In this document: positions 8,284 through 16,898 of the stretch, piece after piece
Layout: the number at the start of each line of letters is the position of its first letter
Numbering within the stretch: the first letter of the stretch is position 1
Origin: Streptomyces sp. ISL-98
GTDB taxonomy: Bacteria > Actinomycetota > Actinomycetes > Streptomycetales > Streptomycetaceae
Assembly (NCBI RefSeq): GCF_018614055.1
Contig: NZ_JAGGPB010000019.1
Coordinates: forward strand, 248,001 to 312,000
Reading direction: 5' to 3'
Length of the DNA stretch: 64,000 nucleotides
The notes under the pieces: model-generated
What the model was told of the DNA's origin: nothing
Seen by the model: the letters and a program-made list of their open reading frames with translations, nothing else
The model's database searches: none
Position numbers and translations under genes: made by a program

Positions 8284-9695
8284 AGCAAACTCTCCTGTAC
8301 TGCATAGTGCGTGCTCAAGCTCGATCGGTTCCTCTGTCGGGGGCGCTTCGTCCCGAGATCGCGTCGTGCGCGGTGCAACAATTCCTCGGCCGGAGCATCG
8401 CTGGGATCCTGCTCGGTGAGCTGTCCCTTGAACGCTGCCGACAGCACGACGAGACGAAGATGATCAGCACGCTTCTGAGCCGTCTTGGCTGCCTCACTGA
8501 GGCGGAGTGCGTCCTGTCGCCACTGGATGATTTCCTCCACCAGTTCCACTTGCCTCTGCATCGGAGGAAGCGGGATGGGACAGCGACGTGCATCGGCGAG
8601 ATTGAGGGTCTTGCGCGCCACCTCGTTAGAAGCTTGCTCGAGGTGCTGGCGGAAGGTGCCGCTCTGCAGGACAGTCAGCACCCATCGCGGATCAACACGA
8701 TCTGCATCGAGAGGGAACACCCCAATGGCCCTGGCCACGTTGGCTCCCGCGAGGCGTTCGGTCGCGAGAGCTGCGCGACCGATTGTCCCCACCAGCGAGA
8801 GGAGCAGCTCCCCACCTGAAAGGGTGGTGCGCGGGTAACGTTGAGCCACATCCGTCTGGATACGCTTCAAACCGTCGTGATTGACGCGGCCGTCTACAAG
8901 ATCTCCGACACGAACGAACGGCACCCCATCAACGGTGTCTGGACCTGGAACAAGGACCCCGTAGGCGGGCTTCCGCCCAGCAGTTACGAGCTGATCCAGA
9001 GCGGCAAAGGACCAGCCTGAGGGAAGCTCGTATCCCTCGATCTTATGCGCGGACTCTACGGAGAAGAGGGCGTCACTCGTCGCCACATCGACAGTGTCGG
9101 GAATAGACGTGGAGAGAGGCAGATCTCGTAGAGCGCGTTCCACGTTCAGACGCTCAAGGCGCTCCAGGATGCGCTGGCTCTTCCGAATTGATTCCGCACC
9201 AGAGTCCAGCAGTGAAAGATGCTCCTCAAGCGTGCTCACGATTCGCAGCTGCTCGTCCAGCGGAGGGAGCAGGATCGGGTACTCCGCGATCTGCTGCCAC
9301 TTCACGCGTGGGCGATCTCCGGCATTGAGGCTGATAGCGAAACTAACGAAATCCGGTGCCAGCAGGCGGTACATCAGAAACCGTGGCGCGAGCCAAGGCT
9401 GCGGAGGCAAGGTGATGAATTCCCCTGAGCACAGCCCACTGTACGTGGCCTCGGTCACTTTGTTGAGGTACGGCCGGAGTCGGCCATAGAGCGTATAGCC
9501 TGGGCCGACCACGGGAGAGGCACTGGTGATGCTGCCGGACTCCGACAAGCCCGTCACACGCCCGGTGCCCGACTGGACGCCCTCCATGCCCAGATAGGGG
9601 CGCTCGTCACCGACAGCTGGCACCTGCCGCTCAGAGCTGGGCTGCGCAACCTCCCCGAGAGTGGTGAGTACCCATCCCGGCGGGACATCGGTCAT
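8280..9695 (-). CDS. hsdS: Type I restriction-modification specificity subunit
   Basis: HsdS recognises the bipartite DNA target. The 471-residue protein shows two target-recognition domains, each starting with a segment of the type PPGWVLTTLGEV (near residue 5) and LPSGWSFAALDQLV (about 226-239), and each followed by a conserved helical spacer with PLDEQLRIV or PMQRQVELV. Two complete halves imply a normal asymmetric target, which cannot be predicted from sequence. It overlaps hsdR by 4 bases (ATGA) and hsdM by 4 bases. No sign of inverted TRD repeats or a spare hsdS for phase switching is seen nearby. Confidence 0.95.
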   Translation of the reverse strand: MTDVPPGWVLTTLGEVAQPSSERQVPAVGDERPYLGMEGVQSGTGRVTGLSESGSITSASPVVGPGYTLYGRLRPYLNKVTEATYSGLCSGEFITLPPQPWLAPRFLMYRLLAPDFVSFAISLNAGDRPRVKWQQIAEYPILLPPLDEQLRIVSTLEEHLSLLDSGAESIRKSQRILERLERLNVERALRDLPLSTSIPDTVDVATSDALFSVESAHKIEGYELPSGWSFAALDQLVTAGRKPAYGVLVPGPDTVDGVPFVRVGDLVDGRVNHDGLKRIQTDVAQRYPRTTLSGGELLLSLVGTIGRAALATERLAGANVARAIGVFPLDADRVDPRWVLTVLQSGTFRQHLEQASNEVARKTLNLADARRCPIPLPPMQRQVELVEEIIQWRQDALRLSEAAKTAQKRADHLRLVVLSAAFKGQLTEQDPSDAPAEELLHRARRDLGTKRPRQRNRSSLSTHYAVQESLL

Positions 9696-12600
9696 GCGGT
9701 CAGTTCCCGATCCAGTCGTTCAAGAAGGTCCACGGCGCGATCATCACCGAAGGTGCGCAGGAATCCATCAATCCCACCGCGCTCGGTGAAGGGTACTCGC
9801 TCGAGATCCTCAGCATCGAACCGCACGCTGACCGCCATCGTGTCGACGATGCGCTCCAGCCACCACAGCTCATCAGGTGTGAACGTGACACCGGCCTGAG
9901 ACTGGCGCGCGATGAAGTTCGCGAACCGATCCTCCACCACAGAGCGGTATGGGCGGAGCTCCCCATCCAGTCCCAGTTCGTAACGGATGATCGAGACCAA
10001 GTCGGGAGGGCCATGCATCGCCCCAGGTGCAGCTGTCGCCTTGCCTAGTTGCTCGTAGGCGCGCCACAGACGGGCGATGGTCCACTGGTGCGGGGGCCGG
10101 GCGATTCGCGAAGCCAGATCCTTCAACTGCCGGTACGCCTCGCGAGGCGTGATGTCCCGACCGGTGTCCCCTGTGAGAGCGATCTGGAGTGCCGCGATCT
10201 CGTCTCGGTGATCCCGGATGTACTGCTGCCAGTCGTTGACCACTGCCGGCGCGTTCTCCACATGTGCCGCAGAGATCAAAGTGTCCTGGCTGACTTCGTC
10301 GTAGACGATCCGCTGTTCGGTACGGATGTTGATCAGAAGTGATCGCAGTTCCCGATTTGACGCGAGTGGTGCAACGGCGTCTTGCACTGCCCAGTACACG
10401 GCATGGTCTGGGTCCTCACCCGCGGCTTCAGCTTCACCTCGCATGGCGACTACTCGGTCTACATCGACAGTTCGCATGATCTGGCCGGCGATGCTGTCCA
10501 GGCTCTTACCCTCGGCCAGGCGCGCAATTTCTTCCTGCTCGTCCTGTGTCAGTTTTCGGGAAAGCCGAGTGAGTCGAAGTGCAAGTTCTTCAGCTTCGTC
10601 CTCCGTGACCCCGTCTCCAGCAGTTTTCTCCAGGAGTTTGCGCAGCGCAAGGCGCTTGACGTCGCGCTCGTCGGTGATAGATCGAGTCTCGCGCTTGTGG
10701 GACTCGGTGACTCCGATGGCGTCGACGACGATGAAACGTGTCTTCTCTTCTACGTCCGGTGTCACGGCCCGGAGTTCATTGGAGTCGATTACGCGCGATC
10801 CCCGGCCGCGCATCTGCTCAAAGTAGGACCAGGACCGGATGTCTCGCAAGAAGAAGACGCACTCGATAGCTCGGACGTCAGTGCCTGTCGCGATCATGTC
10901 GACGGTGACAGCGATGCGCAGCTCGGGTGTATTCCTGAATTCCGACAGAAGCCTGTCCGGGGCCTTCGCCTTTCCGGTGATCTTCTTGCTGAAGTCATCA
11001 CCCCTACCGAAGATAGTCCGGGTCATTTCCACGACTTCGTCAGCATGATTGTCATCCTTGGCGAAGATGAGGGTCTTCGGCACCATGGGGCTGCTATTAG
11101 GCCTGGACACTCGGTCCGGGAAGATGACGGATAGGTTGTCACGGAACGCCGAGAGCGCGACACGGAGCTGATCCGTGCTGATCACCTTGGATCCGATTTG
11201 CTGTCCTGTATACGTGAAATCGTCGTCTAGCTCTTCGTAGCGCGTACGCCGCGTGCGTCGATTCTTGATCGGCACGAACGTATCAACAGGGATTACTGAG
11301 CCTTGCTCTGCAATCTCTGTCCTAATCCGGTAGGTGAGGTAGTCGACGGCAACTCCGTCGGCTACGGCTTGCTCGTAGGTGTATTCGCTGACGAGACCCT
11401 CCTCGCCGCCGAAAAAGGCGAACGTCTGCGCGACGGGAGTGGCGGTGAGCCCAAGAAGGTGTGCGTCGAAGTATTCGAGAACGGAGCGCCACTTGCCGTA
11501 GATTGATCGATGGCACTCGTCGATGATGATCAAGTCAAAGGACTCTGGAGGGAGTCGCCGGTTGTAGGACACGCCAATCGGCCGGTCTCCATCCTCCCCC
11601 TTTTCCTCTGACTCAAAAGCGGAAGGTTCGGTATAGTCGCGTGCGTCGACGTTTTCCTGTCCGGACAGAATCCTGGAAAGCCGCTGGATCGTTGACACGA
11701 CGACCTTTGACGACGCGAGCATTCCCGTACCGGTAAGCTGGTCAACGTTATACAGCTCGGTAAACTTTCGCCCGTCATCTGGGGTGGTGTAGTTCGAAAA
11801 CTCTGATAGAGCTTGATTTCCCAGGTTATTGCGATCGACGAGGAAAAGGATCCGCTCAGCTTTGGCATATTTGAGTAGCCGATAACAGGCTGTGACGGCG
11901 GCGTAGGTCTTGCCAGCGCCAGTGGCCATTTGAATCAGCGAACGAGGACTGTTTCGGCGCAGTGCCGCTTCCAGCCCATTGACTGCGTCAAACTGCGCGG
12001 GGCGCAGTCGTCCGGATGCCACTTCAGCAGGGTCAAGCGCAGGTAGCCCCGATCGCAAGCGCGCACGATATGTGGGGGCTTCCCGATTGGCTTCCGCTTC
12101 ACGCATCCAGCGAGCCACCGTTTCTGGCCGCGGGAAGCCAAAGATGCTACGCGTGCGGGAGTCGGGGTCTTGAGTATTGCGAAACAAAACCCGGTTACCG
12201 TCACTCACGTAGCGGTACGGCAGGGGAGTGCGCCAAGCTCGCATGGTCTGGGTGTTGGTCAGACCCTCTGCATAGCGGTCAGCCTGCCCCTGAGCGGCTG
12301 TGAGGTCGGCCCCCTCCTGCTTCGCCTCGACAACTCCGACGAGCTTGCGATCGACGTACAGCAAGTAGTCAGCACGTCCGGCAGCTGTGGTGACCTCCCG
12401 GACCGCAACACCTCGTGAAGCAAACAGGTCTTGCTGTCCCTTGGCGTCCTGAACCACCCAGCCGGCATCGTTGAGCATCTCGTCGATCCGCTCGCGGACC
12501 TTGACCTCGCTCAGCGGCTCTTGTGCGGCCAGTCGCGCACGGGAGACGAGTTTTTCGCGCTGCGTCGCGGTGGTTCGCTTAAGCGGCTTCCGCGCCTCAA

Positions 12601-13282
12601 ATCCTGACTGGAGGAGCTCTAGGTCCGCGTCGAGCGCGCTGGCCTGCGAGACCAGCTTCGGCTGTATCTCAGTCGCCCGCCGCAATTCGATGGCAGCGGT
12701 CCGACGTGCTGTCTCCTCAGCGGCTGCACGGTCTCGCTCACGATCTGCAAACGACAGCCGAGCTTGTTCCAGGGCCCGCCGGGACCGCTCCACCGCTGCA
12801 AGAACCGTCGGCCCGACGGCGGACGGCGGCTGCGGAGGGATGAACGGGATCTGTTCCCTGTCACCTGTGCGAACGCGGAAGAACCAAACTCCGAGCTGGA
12901 AGCATGTGTGAACGGCCTGGAAGGCGGCATGCTCGATGTCGTCGTGCTCGGTGGCTGATGTGCCATCGAGACGTCGCAGGTTCTCGAACAGGCCACGGAT
13001 CCGGGGGTCGAGCACACCAGCTCGAGTGAGGAGGTGGAGGCGGGCCGCCTGCTCTCCGCCGGGGAGGCTCACCCCAGCCAGGCGTGTGAGCTCTGTGGCG
13101 AGAACCTCGCCGAACTGAGTGGCCCTGCTGAGGGCTGCACGAGGGTCGGCGTACAGGTTTGCCTCGGCCCCGGCCCCGAACAGGACAAGCAACGGTTCGA
13201 TTGGCTCCAAGAACCCGAAGTTCGCTGAGCTGGCAGCCAGGTCCTTGATACGCGCCTGCGTCTCGCCGCGCACCTGACCCAC
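9692..13282 (-). CDS. hsdR: Type I restriction-modification endonuclease/translocase subunit, EcoEI-like
   Basis: The 1196-residue motor subunit translocates and cuts unmodified DNA. The order is a DUF4145-like N-terminus, a coiled region with many Arg/Glu residues, a PD-(D/E)xK nuclease (GRADYLL then VVEAK, about 305-320), a superfamily 2 helicase with Walker A ATGAGKT (about 450) and box II DECH (about 587), a second RecA-like domain, and a C-terminal EcoEI-type domain. The GTG start is preceded by GGAGGG at the right distance. It is the first gene of the five-gene leftward run; the promoter should lie in 13283-13400. Confidence 0.95.
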   Translation of the reverse strand: MGQVRGETQARIKDLAASSANFGFLEPIEPLLVLFGAGAEANLYADPRAALSRATQFGEVLATELTRLAGVSLPGGEQAARLHLLTRAGVLDPRIRGLFENLRRLDGTSATEHDDIEHAAFQAVHTCFQLGVWFFRVRTGDREQIPFIPPQPPSAVGPTVLAAVERSRRALEQARLSFADRERDRAAAEETARRTAAIELRRATEIQPKLVSQASALDADLELLQSGFEARKPLKRTTATQREKLVSRARLAAQEPLSEVKVRERIDEMLNDAGWVVQDAKGQQDLFASRGVAVREVTTAAGRADYLLYVDRKLVGVVEAKQEGADLTAAQGQADRYAEGLTNTQTMRAWRTPLPYRYVSDGNRVLFRNTQDPDSRTRSIFGFPRPETVARWMREAEANREAPTYRARLRSGLPALDPAEVASGRLRPAQFDAVNGLEAALRRNSPRSLIQMATGAGKTYAAVTACYRLLKYAKAERILFLVDRNNLGNQALSEFSNYTTPDDGRKFTELYNVDQLTGTGMLASSKVVVSTIQRLSRILSGQENVDARDYTEPSAFESEEKGEDGDRPIGVSYNRRLPPESFDLIIIDECHRSIYGKWRSVLEYFDAHLLGLTATPVAQTFAFFGGEEGLVSEYTYEQAVADGVAVDYLTYRIRTEIAEQGSVIPVDTFVPIKNRRTRRTRYEELDDDFTYTGQQIGSKVISTDQLRVALSAFRDNLSVIFPDRVSRPNSSPMVPKTLIFAKDDNHADEVVEMTRTIFGRGDDFSKKITGKAKAPDRLLSEFRNTPELRIAVTVDMIATGTDVRAIECVFFLRDIRSWSYFEQMRGRGSRVIDSNELRAVTPDVEEKTRFIVVDAIGVTESHKRETRSITDERDVKRLALRKLLEKTAGDGVTEDEAEELALRLTRLSRKLTQDEQEEIARLAEGKSLDSIAGQIMRTVDVDRVVAMRGEAEAAGEDPDHAVYWAVQDAVAPLASNRELRSLLINIRTEQRIVYDEVSQDTLISAAHVENAPAVVNDWQQYIRDHRDEIAALQIALTGDTGRDITPREAYRQLKDLASRIARPPHQWTIARLWRAYEQLGKATAAPGAMHGPPDLVSIIRYELGLDGELRPYRSVVEDRFANFIARQSQAGVTFTPDELWWLERIVDTMAVSVRFDAEDLERVPFTERGGIDGFLRTFGDDRAVDLLERLDRELTA

Positions 13283-13358
13283 GTGACCCTCCGCATCTAT
13301 TCCTTCGATATCCGTAAGCTACCTGGCTCTGCTCGTTTCCTGCCACCTGTCTCGGTAG

Positions 13359-13490
13359 GGGGATCCTCTGACCGCCGTCCTCGTCGAGATGCACGACGAA
13401 TGGATCGCCTTCCCCCGCCGCTACCTCCCCGAAGGGAGCATGGACAAGATCTATCCGCCTGAAGATCAACCCGAGACGGTTACACCCGTT
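13359..13490 (+). pseudogene. Fragment of an IS256/mutator-type transposase C-terminus
   Basis: A short frame reads DPLTAVLVEMHDEWIAFPRRY and continues LPEGSMDKIYP. The order (short helix, HDEW, RRYL-E-SM) resembles the extreme C-terminal end of mutator-type (IS256 family) transposases. A stop codon precedes it at 13356 and no catalytic DDE part is present, so this is a remnant. Inverted terminal repeats are not visible. Identification rests on remembered family features and is tentative. Confidence 0.45.
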
Positions 13491-13673
13491 ACTCGGCGAC
13501 GACTTGTAGGGATGGAACAACGACCGCGCGGCCGCCTGCACGTACCCAGTGGCGCTCTTGGCCACCGCCGCTGCACGCCCCTTGCACGTTTGGCCACCGG
13601 TCGGCCACCGGCGGCCTCAGCGAGGGTTCTCGGGCTGGGCCGTCACTGCGACATAAGGCAAAGGGCAAGAAAA

Positions 13674-13706
13674 AACCCCAGGTCACGGCGAGTGAGTCCT
13701 GGGGTT
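13674..13706 (-). terminator. Rho-independent terminator of tRNA-Thr
   Basis: On the minus strand a 9-bp stem AACCCCAGG/CCTGGGGTT (13698-13706 with 13674-13682) is followed by a T-rich run. It begins 7 bases past the tRNA 3-prime end. Confidence 0.85.
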
Positions 13707-13712
13707 AATCCG

Positions 13713-13786
13713 AGCCGCCTTCGGGATTCGAACCCGAGACCTACGCATTACGAGTGCGTTGCTCTGGCCAACTGAGCTAAGGCGGC
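13713..13786 (-). tRNA. tRNA-Thr (anticodon CGU)
   Basis: The minus strand folds as a standard 74-base tRNA without an encoded CCA. The 7-bp acceptor stem is GCCGCCT/AGGCGGC with discriminator T. The anticodon stem-loop is ACGCA-CTCGTAA-TGCGT, giving anticodon CGT for threonine (ACG codons), and the T arm has TTCGAAT. tRNA 3-prime ends are common integration targets, and foreign DNA lies directly on this side of the gene. Confidence 0.97.
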
Positions 13787-13883
13787 GCCGCTGCCGAACC
13801 ATGGTGCGATCAGCAGCGCGCCCAAGTCTACACAGTTTCCGAGGGTGCTCCGAACATGCCCGCGCTACCCGCCTTTCCGCAGG

Positions 13884-15419
13884 TCAGGGGCACTTCTTGC
13901 CGTCTTCGGGGGCCGTGCCCTCCAGCAGGTAGTTGTTGATCGCCGTGTCGATGCAGTCGCTGCCCCGGCCGTACGCCGTGTGGCCGTCGCCGTCGTACGT
14001 CAGGAGCGTGCCCGAGGCCAGCTGGTCGGCCAGGGACTGGGCCCACTTGTACGGGGTCGCCGGGTCGCGCGTGGTGCCGACCACGACGATCGGGGCCGCG
14101 CCCTTCGCCTCGATGCGGTGTGGGGTGCCGGTGGGCTTCGTGGGCCAGTAGCTGCAGTTCAGGGAGGCCCAGGCGAGGCCCTCGCCGAAGACCGGGGATG
14201 CCTCTTCGAAGGAGGGGACCGCGGCGCTTGCGGCGTCGGGGCCGGTGAAGGCCGGGGGGACGTCCAGGCAGTTCACGGCGGCGTTGGCGGACATCAGGTT
14301 CGTGTACGAGCCGTCTTCGGAGCGCTCGTAGTAGGTGTCGGCCAGGGCGAGCAGGCTCGCGCCGTCGCCGCCCATGGCACGGGTGAGGCTGTCGCGCAGC
14401 TCGGTCCAGGCCGACTGGTCGTACATCGCGGCAATCACGCCCGTGGCCGCGAGGGATTCGCCGAGGGGGCGGCTCTGGCCGGTCGGGACGGGCTTGGCGT
14501 CGAGTTCGTCGAAGAACACCTTCAGGCGCTCGCCCGCTTCGTCGGTCGTATCGGTGCCCAGCGGGCAGTCCTTGCGCTCGACGCAGTCCGTGGCGAAGGA
14601 CTGGAAGGCGGTTTCGAAGCCGGCCGTCTGGTCGCGGTTCATCTCACGCGCGGGGAGAGCCGGGTCCATCGCGCCGTCGAGTACGAGACGGCCGGTGCGG
14701 CCGGGGAAGAGTTCGGCGTACGTCGCGCCGAGGAAGGTGCCGTACGAGGCGCCGACGTAACTCAGCTTCTCGTCGCCCAGTACGGCGCGCACGACATCCA
14801 TGTCGCGCGCCGATTCCACGGTGGAGACGTGCGGCAGGATCTCGGCCGAGCGCTTCTCGCAGCCGGCCACGAAGCTCTTGAAGGCTGCGACCAGCTTGTC
14901 CGTCTCGGGCCGGTCGTCGGGGGTCTGGTCGACCTGCGTGTACGTGTCCATCTCCTTGCCCGTCAGGCATGCGACGGGCTCGCTGCGGGCCACGCCGCGC
15001 GGGTCGACGGCCACCATGTCGTACCGGGCGCGGACCGGCGCGGGGTAGCCGATGGCCGCGTACGACTGGAGGTAGCCGATCCCCGAGCCGCCGGGGCCGC
15101 CCGGGTTCACCAGGAGGGAGCCGAGGCGCTTGCCGGGGCCGGTGGCCTTCTTGCGGGAGACGGCCAGCTCGATGTCGGCCTTCTCCGGCTCCTCGTAGTC
15201 GAGCGGAGCCTTCACCGTGGCGCACTGGAAACCGGGGACGCCGCACTCACGCCAGTTCAGCTTTTGCTCGTAGTACGACTTGAGGGCGGCCGGGACCGAT
15301 TCGGGCGGTGCGGGTGCCGAGGCACTGGGCGACGAACCCCCCGACGAACAACCGGAGATGAGCAGACCCGCAGTCGCGAGGGCGATGGCGGAGAGCCGGA
15401 TCAGGTGCCTGGTGTCCAT
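13884..15419 (-). CDS. Secreted S33-type alpha/beta hydrolase (tripeptidyl aminopeptidase-like lipoprotein)
   Basis: The 511-residue protein has a signal peptide with lipobox (LLISGC, Cys about 24), so it is probably a membrane-anchored exported peptidase. The alpha/beta hydrolase triad is visible: Ser in GASYGTF (about 224), Asp in TTRDPATPY and His in DGDGHTAYG near the C-terminus; the oxyanion region is NPGGPGGSG. This matches Streptomyces tripeptidyl aminopeptidases and mycelium-associated proteinases of MEROPS family S33. A minus-strand TACGCT lies 6 bases before the ATG, so the mRNA may be leaderless. Confidence 0.85.
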   Translation of the reverse strand: MDTRHLIRLSAIALATAGLLISGCSSGGSSPSASAPAPPESVPAALKSYYEQKLNWRECGVPGFQCATVKAPLDYEEPEKADIELAVSRKKATGPGKRLGSLLVNPGGPGGSGIGYLQSYAAIGYPAPVRARYDMVAVDPRGVARSEPVACLTGKEMDTYTQVDQTPDDRPETDKLVAAFKSFVAGCEKRSAEILPHVSTVESARDMDVVRAVLGDEKLSYVGASYGTFLGATYAELFPGRTGRLVLDGAMDPALPAREMNRDQTAGFETAFQSFATDCVERKDCPLGTDTTDEAGERLKVFFDELDAKPVPTGQSRPLGESLAATGVIAAMYDQSAWTELRDSLTRAMGGDGASLLALADTYYERSEDGSYTNLMSANAAVNCLDVPPAFTGPDAASAAVPSFEEASPVFGEGLAWASLNCSYWPTKPTGTPHRIEAKGAAPIVVVGTTRDPATPYKWAQSLADQLASGTLLTYDGDGHTAYGRGSDCIDTAINNYLLEGTAPEDGKKCP

Positions 15420-15425
15420 CCTCGG

Positions 15426-15431
15426 AGCGTA
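15426..15431 (-). promoter_or_regulatory. -10 element, leaderless start of S33 peptidase
   Basis: TACGCT on the minus strand ends 6 bases before the ATG at 15419, placing the transcription start at the start codon. No convincing -35 is seen. Confidence 0.4.
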
Positions 15432-15506
15432 GTGCGGCGATGACGGATCGTGCGTACACCTGCTCGTACGAGTGAGCCGGTCAGCAGTCCGGCCGGTCAG
15501 CAGCTC

Positions 15507-15569
15507 AGCGCGGTCAACCCCGTCACCAGTGCAGCGCGGTCAACCCCGGTCACCAGTGCAGCGCGGTCA
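15507..15569. repeat. 26/27-bp tandem repeat, about 2.4 copies
   Basis: Unit AGCGCGGTCAACCCC followed by (G)GTCACCAGTGC occurs at 15507-15532 and 15533-15559, with a partial third copy running into the stop codon region of the delta-prime gene. Shorter GGTCAGCAG words precede it. It fills most of the gap between two divergently read units. Confidence 0.8.
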
Positions 15570-16781
15570 GCCGGCGCGCAGCGCCACCGTCATCGCCTCC
15601 ACCGCGAGCAGCGGCGCGACATTGCGGTCCAGCGCCTGGCGGCACGCGATGATCGCCTCTATGCGGCGCAGAGTGCGCTCGGGGGTCGAGCCCTGCGCGA
15701 TGCGATCGAGGGAGTCCCGTACGTCCTCATTGGCGAGGGCGACCCGCGAGCCGAGCTGGAGCGCCAGCACGTCGCGGTAGAAGCCGGTCAGATCGGTCAG
15801 CGCGAGGTCGAGGCTGTCCCGCTGCGTACGGGTCGAACGGCGCTTCTGCCGGTCGGCCAGCTCCTTCATCGCGCCCGCCGTGCCGCGCGGCATCCGTCCG
15901 CCGGACGCCGCGCCGAGCGCCGCCTTCAGGTCCTCGGTCTCCTTGACGTCGACATCCTCGGCCACCTGCTTGGCATCCTCGCCTGCCGCGTCGACCAGCT
16001 CCTGCGCCGCCTTCAGGCAGCCGCCGATGTCGGCGACCCGGAGCGGAAGCTTCAGGACGACTGCACGACGGGCCCGGGCGCGCTCGTCGGTGGCGAGTCG
16101 GCGCGCACGCCCGATGTGGCCCTGCGTGGCGCGGGCGGCGATCGTGGCGGCCTCGGGGTCGATGCCGTCGCGCCGGATCAGGACGTCGGCGACGGCATCG
16201 ACGGACGGCGTGCTGAGCGTGAGGTGGCGGCAGCGGGACCGGATAGTGGGCAGCACGTCCTCCAGGGAGGGCGCGCACAGGAGCCAGACCGTGCGGGGCG
16301 CGGGCTCCTCGATGGCCTTGAGCAGCACGTTTCCGGCGCCCTCGGTGAGACGGTCGGCGTCCTCAAGGACGATGACCTGCCAGCGCCCGGTCGCCGGGGA
16401 GAGCTGGGCGCGTCTGACGAGGTCGCGGGTCTCCTTCACGCCGATGGAGAGCACGTCGGTACGGACGACCTCCACGTCGGCGTGCGTACCGACGAGGCTC
16501 GTATGACACCCGTCACAGAACCCGCACCCGGGTGCCCCGCCGAGCGCCCGGTCCGGGCTGGTGCACTGAAGGGCGGCGGCAAAGGCCCGGGCGGCGGTGG
16601 ACCGCCCGGAACCCGGCGGGCCGGTGAAGAGCCAGGCGTGCGTCATCTTCGACGCGGCGGGGGCGAGGGTGGCCCCCGATTGGTCGGCAACGGCGGTCAC
16701 GAGCGCGTCGGCGTCACGAGCGGCAGCAGCGAGCTGCGCCTGCACGCGCTCCTGCCCGACCAGGTCGTCCCATACGGCCAT
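15567..16781 (-). CDS. holB: DNA polymerase III subunit delta-prime
   Basis: The protein (404 residues from the chosen start) is a clamp-loader subunit that opens the beta clamp for chromosome replication. It has AAA+ features: Walker A-like GPPGSGRST (Arg replaces the usual Lys, as in non-hydrolysing delta-prime subunits), a four-Cys zinc knuckle around CGFCDGCH, LEDADRL and the SRC box of clamp loaders. The ATG at 16781 (MAVWDDLVGQERV) is chosen because AAAGGCGG lies upstream and homologues begin there; the open frame upstream to 16883 lacks domain content. It lies 117 bp after tmk in the same direction, a conserved actinobacterial pair. Confidence 0.92.
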   Translation of the reverse strand: MAVWDDLVGQERVQAQLAAAARDADALVTAVADQSGATLAPAASKMTHAWLFTGPPGSGRSTAARAFAAALQCTSPDRALGGAPGCGFCDGCHTSLVGTHADVEVVRTDVLSIGVKETRDLVRRAQLSPATGRWQVIVLEDADRLTEGAGNVLLKAIEEPAPRTVWLLCAPSLEDVLPTIRSRCRHLTLSTPSVDAVADVLIRRDGIDPEAATIAARATQGHIGRARRLATDERARARRAVVLKLPLRVADIGGCLKAAQELVDAAGEDAKQVAEDVDVKETEDLKAALGAASGGRMPRGTAGAMKELADRQKRRSTRTQRDSLDLALTDLTGFYRDVLALQLGSRVALANEDVRDSLDRIAQGSTPERTLRRIEAIIACRQALDRNVAPLLAVEAMTVALRAG

Positions 16782-16898
16782 GGTGCTACCGCCTTTGCCC
16801 GTGCTGTTTGCGTCGAATTGCTGGCTGTCCCCCATTGTGGGACACACCACTGACAGCGGGCCGCGCGGAGCTGGTTCTCCCACCCCGCACCGGCCCGA

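Larger units (their letters stand above)
13283..13712. other. Border region between accessory island and core
   Basis: This stretch lies between hsdR and tRNA-Thr. It holds the promoter region of hsdR, a transposase scrap (13359-13490), a GC-rich stretch with a repeated GGCCACCGG word near 13590-13610, and the tRNA-Thr terminator. No intact gene is seen, and no second copy of the tRNA 3-prime end was found here. Confidence 0.6.

Noticed and set aside
13590..13612. Repeated GGCCACCGG words as an attachment site
   Set aside because: No matching copy was found next to the integrase or elsewhere at the island edges, so calling it an att site would be unsupported.
13845..15443. 532-residue open frame on the plus strand
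   Set aside because: It is antisense to the S33 peptidase, whose signal peptide and catalytic triad are clear.
16782..16883. Upstream extension of the delta-prime gene
   Set aside because: The 34 extra residues have no family content, and a ribosome binding site precedes the ATG at 16781.
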